Positions 25,152 through 32,875 of a stretch of DNA of 64,000 nucleotides are shown here, in pieces. The notes below the pieces were generated by a model. The model searched no databases, was not told the DNA's origin, and worked only from the letters and a program-made list of their open reading frames with translations. Source of the DNA: RPQJ01 sp963793675 (lineage in GTDB: Bacteria > Pseudomonadota > Gammaproteobacteria > Steroidobacterales > Steroidobacteraceae). The stretch spans positions 124,001 to 188,000 of the forward strand of contig CAWCBA010000002.1 in assembly GCA_963793675.1 (NCBI GenBank), given 5' to 3'. Numbering within the stretch: position 1 is the stretch's first letter; each line of letters opens with the position of its first letter. The translations under genes were made by a program, and so were the position numbers.

Positions 25152-25632
25152 ATGCGAGCCCTCGTACTCGGGGTCGGCAACCCGCTGATGTCCGACGACG
25201 GCGTGGGCCTGCACGTGCTCGAGGCACTGTCACGACGCCAACCGGCGCTCGACGAGGTCGACTACCTCGATGCGGGCACCCTGAACCTGCTGCTGCTGCC
25301 GCGTTTCGAGCATTGCGAAGCATTGCTGGTGCTCGACGCGGCACAGCTCGGCGGCACACCGGGCGAGCTGTGCGTGCTGCAGGGCGCGGACATGGATGCT
25401 TTCTTTCGTAACGCCCGCGGCTCGGTCCACGAGGTCGGTATCCGTGACCTGCTCGATGCGGCCCGGCTCATGGGCACACTCCCCGCGCGGCGGGCGTTCG
25501 TCGGCGTGCAACCGCAGCGGGTGGCGATCGGCTCGTCGCTCAGCCCGTCGCTGCAGGCGTCGATCGCGCCGGCCGCCGCGCAGGCGCGGGCGATCCTCGA
25601 GGCGTGGCAGTCGGACGCCAGCGAGCGACTAG
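25152..25632 (+). CDS. hynD: Hydrogenase maturation protease (M52, HynD/HupD type)
   Basis: About 160 residues starting 'RALVLGVGNPLMSDDGVGLH', the M52 signature with the metal-binding Asp in DDG. 'YLDAGTLNLLLLPRFEHCEA' (second ligand region), 'LLVLDAAQLGGTPG' and 'FVGVQPQRVAIGSSLSPSLQ' complete the fold. It would clip the C-terminal tail of the large subunit after Ni insertion. As written, the frame stays open straight into hynS. A TAG at 25630-25632 in the next frame gives exactly the family length, so one base is probably wrong just upstream and the gene ends there. SD-like GGGGAG precedes the ATG. Confidence 0.82.
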
Positions 25633-25784
25633 CCCTGCCGCAGCCGTCGCGTGGTTTCGGCAGCTACGTACAGCCGCACGCGGACACATCAGGGCAAGCT
25701 AATACGCCCCTGACGGACCACGCCTGTCCTCCCCGCACGACGGCGAGTCGGGGAGCGCCGGCAGGAGCATTGAGGGCAAGCGTC

Positions 25785-26834
25785 ATGTCGTCACCGTTGC
25801 TCGGCGAATTCCTGCGATCGCGCGGAGTCACCCGTCGCGACTTCCTGCAGTTCTGCACCACCACGGCTGCGCTGATGGGACTCTCGTCGGCGATGGTGCC
25901 GCGTGTCGCGGCCGCGCTCGCGCAGGCACGGCGACCCTCGGTGATCTGGCTGCCGTTCCAGGAGTGCACCGGCTGCACCGAGTCCATCACGCGGGCACAC
26001 GGCTCGACCCTCGAGAGCCTGATCTTCCAGGGCATCTCGCTCGACTACCAGCACACGCTGCAGGCCGCCGCCGGTGACGCGGCGGAACGTGCGCGCGAGA
26101 CGGCGATGAAGGAGAACTGGGGTCGCTACCTGCTGATCGTCGACGGATCGATTCCGACCGGCAACAAAGGCTTCAGCACCGTCGCCGGCCGCGACAACCT
26201 CTCGCTGCTGCAGGAAGTCGCGCGCGGCGCGGCCGCGATCATCGCCCTCGGCAGCTGCGCAGCGTTCGGGGGCATCCCCGGTGCCAGTCCTAATCCCACT
26301 GGAGCGGTTGCCGTGTCCGCGGTCGTCAAGGACAAGCCGATCATCAACGTTTCGGGCTGCCCACCGATCCCGGTGGTCATCACCGGCGTCCTGACGCAGT
26401 ACCTGACCTTCGGCAAGCTGCCCGAGCTCGACGCCCTCGGACGGCCAAGGTCTTTCTACGGCCAGACGATCCACGATCGTTGCTACCGGCGCCCGTTCTA
26501 CGAACGGGGCCAGTTCGCCGACAGCTTCGACGACGAAGGCGCGCGGCAGGGCTGGTGCCTCTACAAGCTGGGCTGCAAGGGACCGACGACGCACAATGCC
26601 TGCGCCACCGTGAAGTGGAACGACGGCACGAGTTTCCCGATCGAGGCCGGCCACGGCTGCATCGGCTGTTCCGAGCCCGGCTTCTGGGACAAGGGCGGCT
26701 TCTACCAGCCGCTGTCCACCGGCCAGTGGGGCTCGGCACGGACGGTCGGCACGGCGGTCGGCGTGGGCGCGGCGCTCGGGCTGGCTGCCGCGGCGCTGGC
26801 CCGCAAGCGGCAGAAGGACGCGGAGGGAGCCTGA
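25785..26834 (+). CDS. hynS: [NiFe] hydrogenase small subunit, Isp-type (group 1e)
   Basis: A 349-residue exported iron-sulfur subunit. The Tat signal contains 'GVTRRDFLQFCTTTAALMGL'. Proximal cluster ligands are in 'PFQECTGCTESITRAH', with further ones in 'GSCAAFGG' and 'SGCPPIP'. Distal and medial cluster ligands are in 'HDRCYRRPFYERGQ', 'GWCLYKLGCKGP', 'HNAC' and 'GHGCIGCSEPGFWD'. There is no supernumerary Cys at the proximal cluster, so an oxygen-tolerant 6-Cys type is not indicated. A C-terminal helix (TVGTAVGVGAALGLAAAALA, then KRQK) anchors it. The gene order hynS-isp1-isp2-hynL is diagnostic for the Thiocapsa Isp-type enzyme. Confidence 0.92.
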   Translation: MSSPLLGEFLRSRGVTRRDFLQFCTTTAALMGLSSAMVPRVAAALAQARRPSVIWLPFQECTGCTESITRAHGSTLESLIFQGISLDYQHTLQAAAGDAAERARETAMKENWGRYLLIVDGSIPTGNKGFSTVAGRDNLSLLQEVARGAAAIIALGSCAAFGGIPGASPNPTGAVAVSAVVKDKPIINVSGCPPIPVVITGVLTQYLTFGKLPELDALGRPRSFYGQTIHDRCYRRPFYERGQFADSFDDEGARQGWCLYKLGCKGPTTHNACATVKWNDGTSFPIEAGHGCIGCSEPGFWDKGGFYQPLSTGQWGSARTVGTAVGVGAALGLAAAALARKRQKDAEGA

Positions 26835-26835
26835 G

Positions 26836-27525
26836 ATGAGCCTGCTGGACTTCGCGCGGGGTCCCGCGCTGCAGTGGTCGGTCTTCATCTTCGTGGCGGG
26901 AATGCTCTGGCGCCTGCTCGGCGTGTTGCTGCTGCGAACGCGCAAGGACCTCTCCGCGCCGCGCAAGGACGCAGCCTGGAAGGGACTCAGGTTGATCGCG
27001 CTGCGCTCCTGGCCACGCAAGGAGTTCCTGGGCGGCACGGCGTTCGGCGAGGTGATGGGCTACGCCTTTCACATCGGCTTCCTGCTGGCGCTGTTCTTCT
27101 TCGTTCCGCACGTGCTGTTCTTCGCCGACATCGCGCGCGGCCTGCTCGGCACGGACCTGCACGGACTGACGGGACTGCACTGGCCGACGCTGCCGAATGG
27201 CGTGGTGACGCTGCTGAGCGCCATCTCGATCGCCGCGCTGGTCGCGGTGCTGATCCACCGCGTCGTGAGCCCGGTAAAGCGCCTGATCTCCAACTTCGAC
27301 GATTACTTCAGCTGGCTGGTCACGATCGCGCCGCTGGCGACCGGCATGGCGGCCTTCGCACACCTGGGCGGATGGCCGTACGAGCGGCTGCTGGCCGTCC
27401 ACATCCTCTCGGCGGAACTGCTGCTGGTGTGGTTCCCGTTCGGCAAGCTGATGCACGCGTTCACGATCTTCGCTGCACGCGGCGCGACGGGCATGCTCTT
27501 TGAACGCAAGGGAGCCTCGCTGTGA
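26836..27525 (+). CDS. isp1: Isp1, membrane cytochrome b subunit of Isp-type hydrogenase
   Basis: A 229-residue integral membrane protein with about five helices and histidines placed for two haem b groups (for example GYAFHIGFLL, FVPHVLFF, VHILSAEL, KLMHAFT), resembling NarI/HdrE. It would pass electrons from the periplasmic hydrogenase heterodimer to quinone or to Isp2. It is one base after hynS and overlaps isp2 by four bases. The positive-inside 'LLRTRKDLSAPRKD' loop supports the topology. Confidence 0.9.
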   Translation: MSLLDFARGPALQWSVFIFVAGMLWRLLGVLLLRTRKDLSAPRKDAAWKGLRLIALRSWPRKEFLGGTAFGEVMGYAFHIGFLLALFFFVPHVLFFADIARGLLGTDLHGLTGLHWPTLPNGVVTLLSAISIAALVAVLIHRVVSPVKRLISNFDDYFSWLVTIAPLATGMAAFAHLGGWPYERLLAVHILSAELLLVWFPFGKLMHAFTIFAARGATGMLFERKGASL

Positions 27526-28895
27526 CCGAGACGACACCCATGACGCGCGAGCCCGATCCGCTGGAATTCGACCAGCCCCGGGTCTCGATCCGCAAACCCG
27601 AGCATCGCTTCGACTCGCAGGGCGAGGTACCTGACGCGACGCGCGTCGAGCGCGCCATGAACAGCTTCGTCCGCGATTTCGGCCGGACGGCAGCCGTGTA
27701 CATGGAATCCTGCATCCATTGCGGCATGTGCGCCGAGGCCTGCCACTTCTACGAAGTGACGCAGGACCCGAAGTACACCCCGATCTGGAAGCTCGAGCCG
27801 TTCAAGCAGGCCTACAAGCGCGAGTACGGACCGTTCGCGTTCGTCTATCGCGCGCTGAACCTGAAGCCGAAGGTGACCGCAGACGAGCTGCAGCAGTGGC
27901 AGCACCTCATCTACGATTCCTGCACCGTCTGCGGCCGCTGCTCACTGATGTGCCCGATGGGCATCGACATCGCCAGCCTGGTCTCCCAGGCGCGGCACGG
28001 CATGTTCAAGGCGGGGCTGGTACCGCACGAACTCGCCGCGGTGACGGAGCGGGCGCGGCGCGAGGGCAGCCCGCTCGGAGCCACGCCGAAGGTGTTTGCC
28101 GACCGCTGCGAGTGGCTGGCGGACGAACACGACGTCGAGATCACGATCGACAAGCCCAGGGCGGACGTGCTGTGCGCCATGTCCTCGATCGAGATCATGA
28201 AGTACCCGGAGTCGATCGTTGCCACGGCCAGGATCATGAAGCACCTTGGCGCCGACTGGACGTTCAGCCTGGACGGTTACGAGGCAACCAATTTCGGACT
28301 GCTGACGGGCGATGCAGCGACGCAGAAGGACCTGACGCTCAAGATCATCCACGCGGCCGCCGCCTGTGGCGCCCGGGTGGTCGTCCTGCCGGAATGCGGC
28401 CACGCCTACACGGCGCTGCGCTGGATGGGCGCGAACATGTACGGCAAGCCGCTGCCGTTCAAGGTGATGCACATCGCCGAGTTCCTCGCCGAGCAGGTGC
28501 GCACCGGCAAGCTCAGGTTGCGCAAGCTCGGCAAGACCGCGACGTTTCACGACCCGTGCCAGCTGGTGCGCCGTGGCGGCGCGATCGAGGCGCCGCGCGA
28601 GGTGCTGCAGGCACTGGGCGTCGAGCTGCGGGAAATGTATCCCACCAAAGGCGCCAACTGGTGTTGCGGCGGCGGCGGCGGCGTCGTCGCCATTCACCGC
28701 GCCGATGAACTGCGGCACAAGGTGTTCAAGATCAAGATGGAACAGATCGAGCAGACCGGCGCCGAGCTGCCGGTGACCTCCTGCGCCAACTGCCGGCAGA
28801 CTTTCGACGACGGGCAAGCGCACTTCAAGTGGGACAAGACCATGTACAGCCTGCTCGAACTCGTCGCCGACAATCTGATCGAGGACGATCAATGA
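27522..28895 (+). CDS. isp2: Isp2, HdrD-like iron-sulfur/CCG subunit of Isp-type hydrogenase
   Basis: A 457-residue cytoplasmic protein combining a two-cluster ferredoxin region ('SCIHCGMCAEACHF' near residue 65 and 'SCTVCGRCSLMCP' near 132) with C-terminal CCG domains ('VLPECGHAYTALRWMG', 'TFHDPCQLVRRGG', 'NWCCGGGGGVVAI', 'SCANCRQTFDDGQ'). It is therefore a HdrC-HdrB fusion like HdrD. In Isp-type hydrogenases it faces the cytoplasm and its electron partner is unknown. The presence of true sHdrB/C genes directly upstream in the same operon makes an exchange with the sHdr complex or a sulfur substrate plausible. GTG start at 27522; overlaps hynL by four bases. Confidence 0.92.
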   Translation: MTETTPMTREPDPLEFDQPRVSIRKPEHRFDSQGEVPDATRVERAMNSFVRDFGRTAAVYMESCIHCGMCAEACHFYEVTQDPKYTPIWKLEPFKQAYKREYGPFAFVYRALNLKPKVTADELQQWQHLIYDSCTVCGRCSLMCPMGIDIASLVSQARHGMFKAGLVPHELAAVTERARREGSPLGATPKVFADRCEWLADEHDVEITIDKPRADVLCAMSSIEIMKYPESIVATARIMKHLGADWTFSLDGYEATNFGLLTGDAATQKDLTLKIIHAAAACGARVVVLPECGHAYTALRWMGANMYGKPLPFKVMHIAEFLAEQVRTGKLRLRKLGKTATFHDPCQLVRRGGAIEAPREVLQALGVELREMYPTKGANWCCGGGGGVVAIHRADELRHKVFKIKMEQIEQTGAELPVTSCANCRQTFDDGQAHFKWDKTMYSLLELVADNLIEDDQ

Positions 28896-30624
28896 GCGCC
28901 GCAGCACGCCGCGTCGTGGTGGACCCCGTGACCCGGATCGAGGGACACCTGCGGATCGAAGTCGCCACCGACGCAGACCGCCGCATCACCCAGGCCTACA
29001 GCTCCGGCACCATGGTGCGCGGTCTCGAGATCATCCTGCGCGGTCGCGATCCGCGCGACGCCTGGGCCTTCGCGCAGCGCATCTGCGGCGTCTGCACGCT
29101 GGTGCACGGCATCGCATCGGTGCGTGCCGTCGAAGACGCCTTGCGCTGGGAGATTCCGCAGAACGCGAACCTCGTCCGCAACCTGATGATCGGCGCGCAG
29201 TACGTCCACGACCACGTCATGCACTTCTACCACCTGCACGCGCTCGACTGGGTGGACGTGGTCTCGGCGCTGCAGGCGGACCCGCAGGCCACCTCGACCC
29301 TCGCCCAGTCGATCAGCAGCTACGCGCGATCCTCGCCCGGGTACTTCGCGGACGTGCAGAAGCGCGTGCGAGGACTGGTCGAGAGCGGCCAGCTCGGCAT
29401 CTTCGCCAACGGTTACTGGGGGCACCCGGCCTACAAGCTGCCGCCGGAAGCGAACCTGATGGCCGTGGCGCACTACCTCGACGCACTGGCGTGGCAGCGT
29501 GACGTCGCCAGGCTGCACGCCATCTTCGGCGGCAAGAATCCGCACCCGCATTTCGTCGTCGGCGGCGCGCCGAACCCGATCGACCTCGAGTCCGATTCGG
29601 CGATCAACTCCAAGCGCCTGTCGCAGGTGCAGGACATCGTCTCGCGCATGCGCCAGTTCGTGGACGAGGTCTACGTCCCGGACACGCTGGCCATCGCCGG
29701 CTTCTACAAGGACTGGGCGACGCAGGGCGAGGGTCTCGGCAACTTCATGTGCTACGGCGACTTCCCGGCGAAGTCGATCTTCGAGACCGCAGGGTTCCTG
29801 GTGCCACGGGGCGTCATCCTCGAATCGCGACCTGTCGCACATCGAGGAGGTCGACCTGCACGATCCGGCGCAGATCGAGGAGTTCGTGAGCCACGCGTAC
29901 TACGACTACGGCGGCGGCAAGGACCGCGGTCTGCACCCGTATGACGGCGAGACGACGCTCAACTATACGGGGCCGCAACCACCCTACTCGCAGCTCGACG
30001 TCGCGCAGGGCTACTCCTGGTTGAAGTCGCCGCGCTGGCGCGGCAAGGCCGTGGAGGTCGGGCCACTGGCGCGCATGCTGATGCTGGTCGCCACCGGACA
30101 CGCCCAGGCGAAGGAACTCGTGGACCAGACGCTTGTCCACGTTGCAGCTGCCACTCGCGGGCCTGTTTTCGACCCTCGGTCGCACCGCCGCGCGGACCCT
30201 GGAGACCAAGATATTCGTGGATGCGATGCAGGGCTGGTACGACCAGCTGCTCGCAAACGTCAAGGCGGGCGACACCAGGACGTTCGATGACCGGTACTGG
30301 GACCCGGCCACCTGGCCGGCGCAGGCCCGGGGCGCCGGTTTCATGGAAGCGCCACGCGGCGCGCTGGGCCACTGGATCGTCATCGAAGACGGGCGGATCG
30401 ACAATTACCAGGCGGTGGTGCCGAGCACCTGGAATGCCGGCCCGCGCGATGCAACGGGCCAGCCCGGCGCCTATGAAGCCGCGCTGGCCGGGCACGTGTT
30501 GCACGATCCCGACCAGCCGATCGAGATTCTGCGCACGATCCACAGCTTCGACCCGTGCATTGCCTGCGCCGTGCACGTGCTGGATCCGGACGGCGGCGGC
30601 GCGATGTCGGTGCGTGTCCGCTGA
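28892..30624 (+). CDS. hynL: [NiFe] hydrogenase large subunit, two apparent frameshifts
   Basis: About 576 residues holding the NiFe active site. The L1 motif is 'RICGVCTLVHG' near residue 65 and the L2 motif is 'DPCIACAVHVLDPDGG' near the C-terminus, where M52 cleavage after His would remove the tail. The frame is broken twice: one extra base at about 29822 ('PRGVIL' continuing as 'NRDLSHIEEVDLHDP') and one at 30132 ('ELVDQT' continuing as 'LSTLQLPLAGLFSTLGRTAA'). All segments are well conserved, so these look like assembly errors. The subunit has no signal of its own and is exported with HynS. No hyp maturation genes are in the window. Confidence 0.88.
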
Positions 30625-30681
30625 TGCCGGCCAAGCACTCGTCAATGCGGCGAGGCGGGCAGCGTGCGGGAATGAACTGGT

Positions 30682-30702
30682 CTAATATTAGCAACTAGTC
30701 AT
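30682..30702. promoter_or_regulatory. Operator 5: CTAATATTAG palindrome with ATTAG-N6-GTCAT, upstream of lbpA
   Basis: CTAATATTAG at 30682-30691 is itself a perfect 10-base palindrome made of the two operator half-sites back to back. ATTAG (30687-30691) is also followed at six bases by GTCAT. It lies 63 bases before the lbpA ATG and implies a separate promoter for lbpA-shdrR behind the hydrogenase genes. Confidence 0.6.
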
Positions 30703-30765
30703 AGTAAACCCGCAGCCCCATGCAGCCGCGTGGCGCGCTCCGGACCGGTTTGAGGAGGCTCGATC

Positions 30766-31206
30766 ATGGCGACGGTGAAAGGTTGCAATCTCCCGGACGA
30801 TCTTCTGTACGACGTCGACAATCACATCTGGTACAAGGAACTGGGTGATGGCACGGTGCGCGTCGGCATGACTGCCGTGGCCACCGCCATGGCAGGCAAG
30901 CTGGTTGCCTACACGCCCAAGGGCGTCGGCAAGGACGTCAAGGCAGGCAAGTCGTGCGCCACCGTCGAGAGTGGCAAGTGGGTGGGTCCGGCCAAGGTCG
31001 CCGCCGCCGGCTCGGTGGTTGCAATCAACGACGCCCTGGTCGCGACGCCCAGCGTCGCGAACGCCGATCCATACGGCGAGGGCTGGCTGATCGTCCTCAA
31101 GCCGGAAGACTGGGACAGCGTGAAAGGGGGGCTCGTGGTCGGTTCACAGGTGGCCGGGCCGTATGAAGCGAAGATGACCGCCGACGGCTTCGCCGGATGC
31201 GCGTGA
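30766..31206 (+). CDS. lbpA: LbpA, lipoate-binding protein of the sHdr pathway
   Basis: A 146-residue GcvH-like carrier. The lipoyl-lysine is K71 in 'SCATVESGKWVG', on the hairpin of the lipoyl domain; upstream 'LGDGTVRVGMTAVATAMAGK' and downstream 'EGWLIVLKPEDWDSVKGGLV' complete the fold. LbpA proteins are the sulfur-binding entity of sHdr and differ from glycine-cleavage H proteins in these flanks. Context (slpl, lipS1, lipS2, shdr) fixes the identity. GGAGG at 30752-30756 precedes the ATG by nine bases. The 3' end overlaps shdrR by ten bases. Confidence 0.95.
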   Translation: MATVKGCNLPDDLLYDVDNHIWYKELGDGTVRVGMTAVATAMAGKLVAYTPKGVGKDVKAGKSCATVESGKWVGPAKVAAAGSVVAINDALVATPSVANADPYGEGWLIVLKPEDWDSVKGGLVVGSQVAGPYEAKMTADGFAGCA

Positions 31207-31556
31207 AGTCACGCAGCGTCGCGCGGGCAACGGCCAGCCCGGCGGTGGTCATGGATCGTGCCACGGTGCGGCGGATGGAGAAGAACGCCACGCGCGCCTG
31301 CGCTCTGCTCGGAGCGATGTCGAATGCTTCGCGCCTGCTGATCCTGTGCCACCTCGCCGAGGGCGAGAAGTCGGTCGGAGAACTCGAGCCGCTCATCGGT
31401 CTGAGTCAATCCGCCTTGTCGCAGCATCTCGCGGTGCTGCGCGGCAAGCACCTCGTCAAGACGCGCCGGATTGGACAGTCGATTCGATACCGCCTCGCCA
31501 GCGACGAAGCCATCGCGCTGATGCATACCGTGCACGAGCAGTTCTGCAAGTGCTGA
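31197..31556 (+). CDS. shdrR: sHdrR-type ArsR-family sulfur-responsive repressor
   Basis: A 119-residue winged-helix protein. The reading helix is 'GLSQSALSQHLAVLRGKHLV', nearly identical to that of the repressor at 1.9 kb, which implies similar operators. The sensor cysteines are in 'RLLILCHLA' and in the terminal 'EQFCKC', fitting the persulfide- or sulfane-sulfur-sensing branch to which Hyphomicrobium sHdrR belongs. It is translationally coupled to lbpA. ATG 31197 is used; ATG 31251 (MDRATVRRM) would give a length closer to other family members. Autoregulation through operator 5 is likely. Confidence 0.88.
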   Translation: MRVKSRSVARATASPAVVMDRATVRRMEKNATRACALLGAMSNASRLLILCHLAEGEKSVGELEPLIGLSQSALSQHLAVLRGKHLVKTRRIGQSIRYRLASDEAIALMHTVHEQFCKC

Positions 31557-31565
31557 AGAAACAGA

Positions 31566-31634
31566 GAAATAGGAGATAGGTGAGCGTCACCTATTTCGGA
31601 ACTAGGTGAGGAAATAGGTGAGCGTCCCCTATTC
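31566..31634. terminator. Tandem hairpin pair (REP-like), probable bidirectional terminator
   Basis: The first hairpin has ATAGGTGA-GCG-TCACCTAT at 31576-31594 nested in GAAATAGG/CCTATTTC (31566-31597). A second, imperfect copy, 'aataggtgagcgtcccctatt', stands at 31613-31633. The pair sits between the convergent ends of shdrR and the rhodanese-fold gene. The near-identical core (taggtgagcgtc) makes it look like a dispersed REP-type repeat as well as a transcription barrier. Confidence 0.6.
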
Positions 31635-31639
31635 TTCTG

Positions 31640-32287
31640 TCAGCAACCCTCTTTCTTTTTCTTGCGCGGCGCGACCGGGGACGCAGCACCTGAAGGCGGC
31701 GGCGCGACCAGCCTCGGCAGTTCCATGGGTGCAGTGGCCGCCGCCCCGCCCTCCGCGCGCGGTTCGCCGCCGAAGAATCGCGACAGCGCAACCGCCCGCT
31801 CGAATCGCGCGCGCTCCACCGCCGACGCCTGCGCGGGCAGCGCCGGGTAGAGCACTTCGTCTTTCCAGCCCTCGAGGCCACCCAGCACCGTGTACACCGC
31901 GCGGTACCCCTGCGCCTGCATCAGCATCCATGCCTGCGCCGCGTGGATGCCGCCGTCGGAGTACAGCACGATCTTCTCGGTGCGCAGGAACGGGAACTCC
32001 GGCAACGCCGCGACGGTGACGTTCTCCGCCGTGGGGATGTGGTACGCGGCGTAATCCGGCTCGGCGCGCAGGTCGATCAGGCGATAGTCCGAGCGGCCCT
32101 GCACGATCCAGCCGGCGAGCTCGGAGGGCGTGACGTGATCGACCTCTTTCTCGACGATGAGCGCCAGCTCGCGCGTGTCGAGCGTCACGACCGGCCCACG
32201 GTGTGGAACGCTGAACAGAGCCAGCACACCGAGCGCCAGAGCCGCGGCCGCGAGCTTCTGGTTCAGCGTCAGCGCGGGGAGCTTCAT
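31640..32287 (-). CDS. Membrane-anchored rhodanese-fold protein lacking the loop Cys, sole Cys at the C-terminus
   Basis: A 215-residue protein. A single N-terminal helix (KLAAAALALGVLALFSVP) anchors or exports it. A rhodanese domain follows (about 45-150) with 'DYRLIDLRAEPDYAAYHIPT' and the active-site loop 'IVLYSDGGIHAAQAWM', in which the catalytic Cys is Ser. A long Ala/Pro-rich tail ends in APRKKKKEGC. The only cysteine of the protein is that final residue. Loss of enzyme activity with a terminal Cys on a flexible arm recalls SoxY- or DsrC-like sulfur carriers, which is an inference. ATG 32287 is chosen because GGAG lies just upstream. It is the last gene of the psr-like operon, next to YeeE halves. 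Confidence 0.8.
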   Translation of the reverse strand: MKLPALTLNQKLAAAALALGVLALFSVPHRGPVVTLDTRELALIVEKEVDHVTPSELAGWIVQGRSDYRLIDLRAEPDYAAYHIPTAENVTVAALPEFPFLRTEKIVLYSDGGIHAAQAWMLMQAQGYRAVYTVLGGLEGWKDEVLYPALPAQASAVERARFERAVALSRFFGGEPRAEGGAAATAPMELPRLVAPPPSGAASPVAPRKKKKEGC

Positions 32288-32309
32288 GCCTTGTCTCCGC
32301 AAGCGGCGC

Positions 32310-32873
32310 TCAACGAGCGTTGCCGCAGAGAAGCCCGCGACGGCGATCGACGACGACCGCGAACACGACCAGGCCCCAGGGCAGACGCAGCACTTCCGGC
32401 AGCGTGACCTGTCCCATGTCGTTCGAATTCACGAAGTCCTTGATCGCCGGATAGACCTCCGCGTAGACGAGCGTTCCGGCACCGATGCCGAACGCATACA
32501 CCAGGCCGTCGACCCGCCCGGTCGCGAGCGATGCCACCGAGGTGCCCGGGCAGTAACCGCCCACGACGAATCCCACACCGAGCACGAGACCGCCCACGAT
32601 CTGCGGCACGAGATGCGTGGGCACGAGGTAGACCTGGCTCAAGTCGAGCCAGCCGATCCAGCCGAGGTAGGTGACGCCGAGCAGCGCGGTGACGATGGCA
32701 GTGAACATCACCTTGAACACGGACATGTCGTACAGGTAGAACTGCGCTGCGAGCTTGCGGGCGCTGCCGAAACCGGCACGCTCCAGGAAGAAGCCAAAGC
32801 CCGTGCCCAGGACGAAGGCGACGACGAGGGACATCTCGTCGCCGAAGAAGCCGTACTTGTAGAAGGGAGCCAT
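32310..32873 (-). CDS. YeeE/YedE-family transporter, C-terminal-half protein
   Basis: A 187-residue membrane protein with about five helices. It contains 'LGTGFGFFLERAGFGSARKL' and 'VGFVVGGYCPGTSVASLATG', the conserved Gly-rich Cys motif of YeeE/YedE (TsuA/SoxT-like) sulfur transporters. Full-length members are about 350-400 residues with two such halves. Here the halves are separate genes, this one two bases after the other, so they probably assemble as a heterodimer. The cargo is likely thiosulfate or sulfane sulfur, passed to the co-encoded rhodanese-fold protein or TusA. Confidence 0.85.
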   Translation of the reverse strand: MAPFYKYGFFGDEMSLVVAFVLGTGFGFFLERAGFGSARKLAAQFYLYDMSVFKVMFTAIVTALLGVTYLGWIGWLDLSQVYLVPTHLVPQIVGGLVLGVGFVVGGYCPGTSVASLATGRVDGLVYAFGIGAGTLVYAEVYPAIKDFVNSNDMGQVTLPEVLRLPWGLVVFAVVVDRRRGLLCGNAR

Positions 32874-32875
32874 GA

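Noticed and set aside
25699..25703. CTAAT near the hynD-hynS junction as a further operator
   Set aside because: No partner half-site at six bases and no AT-rich context; it is a single chance pentamer.
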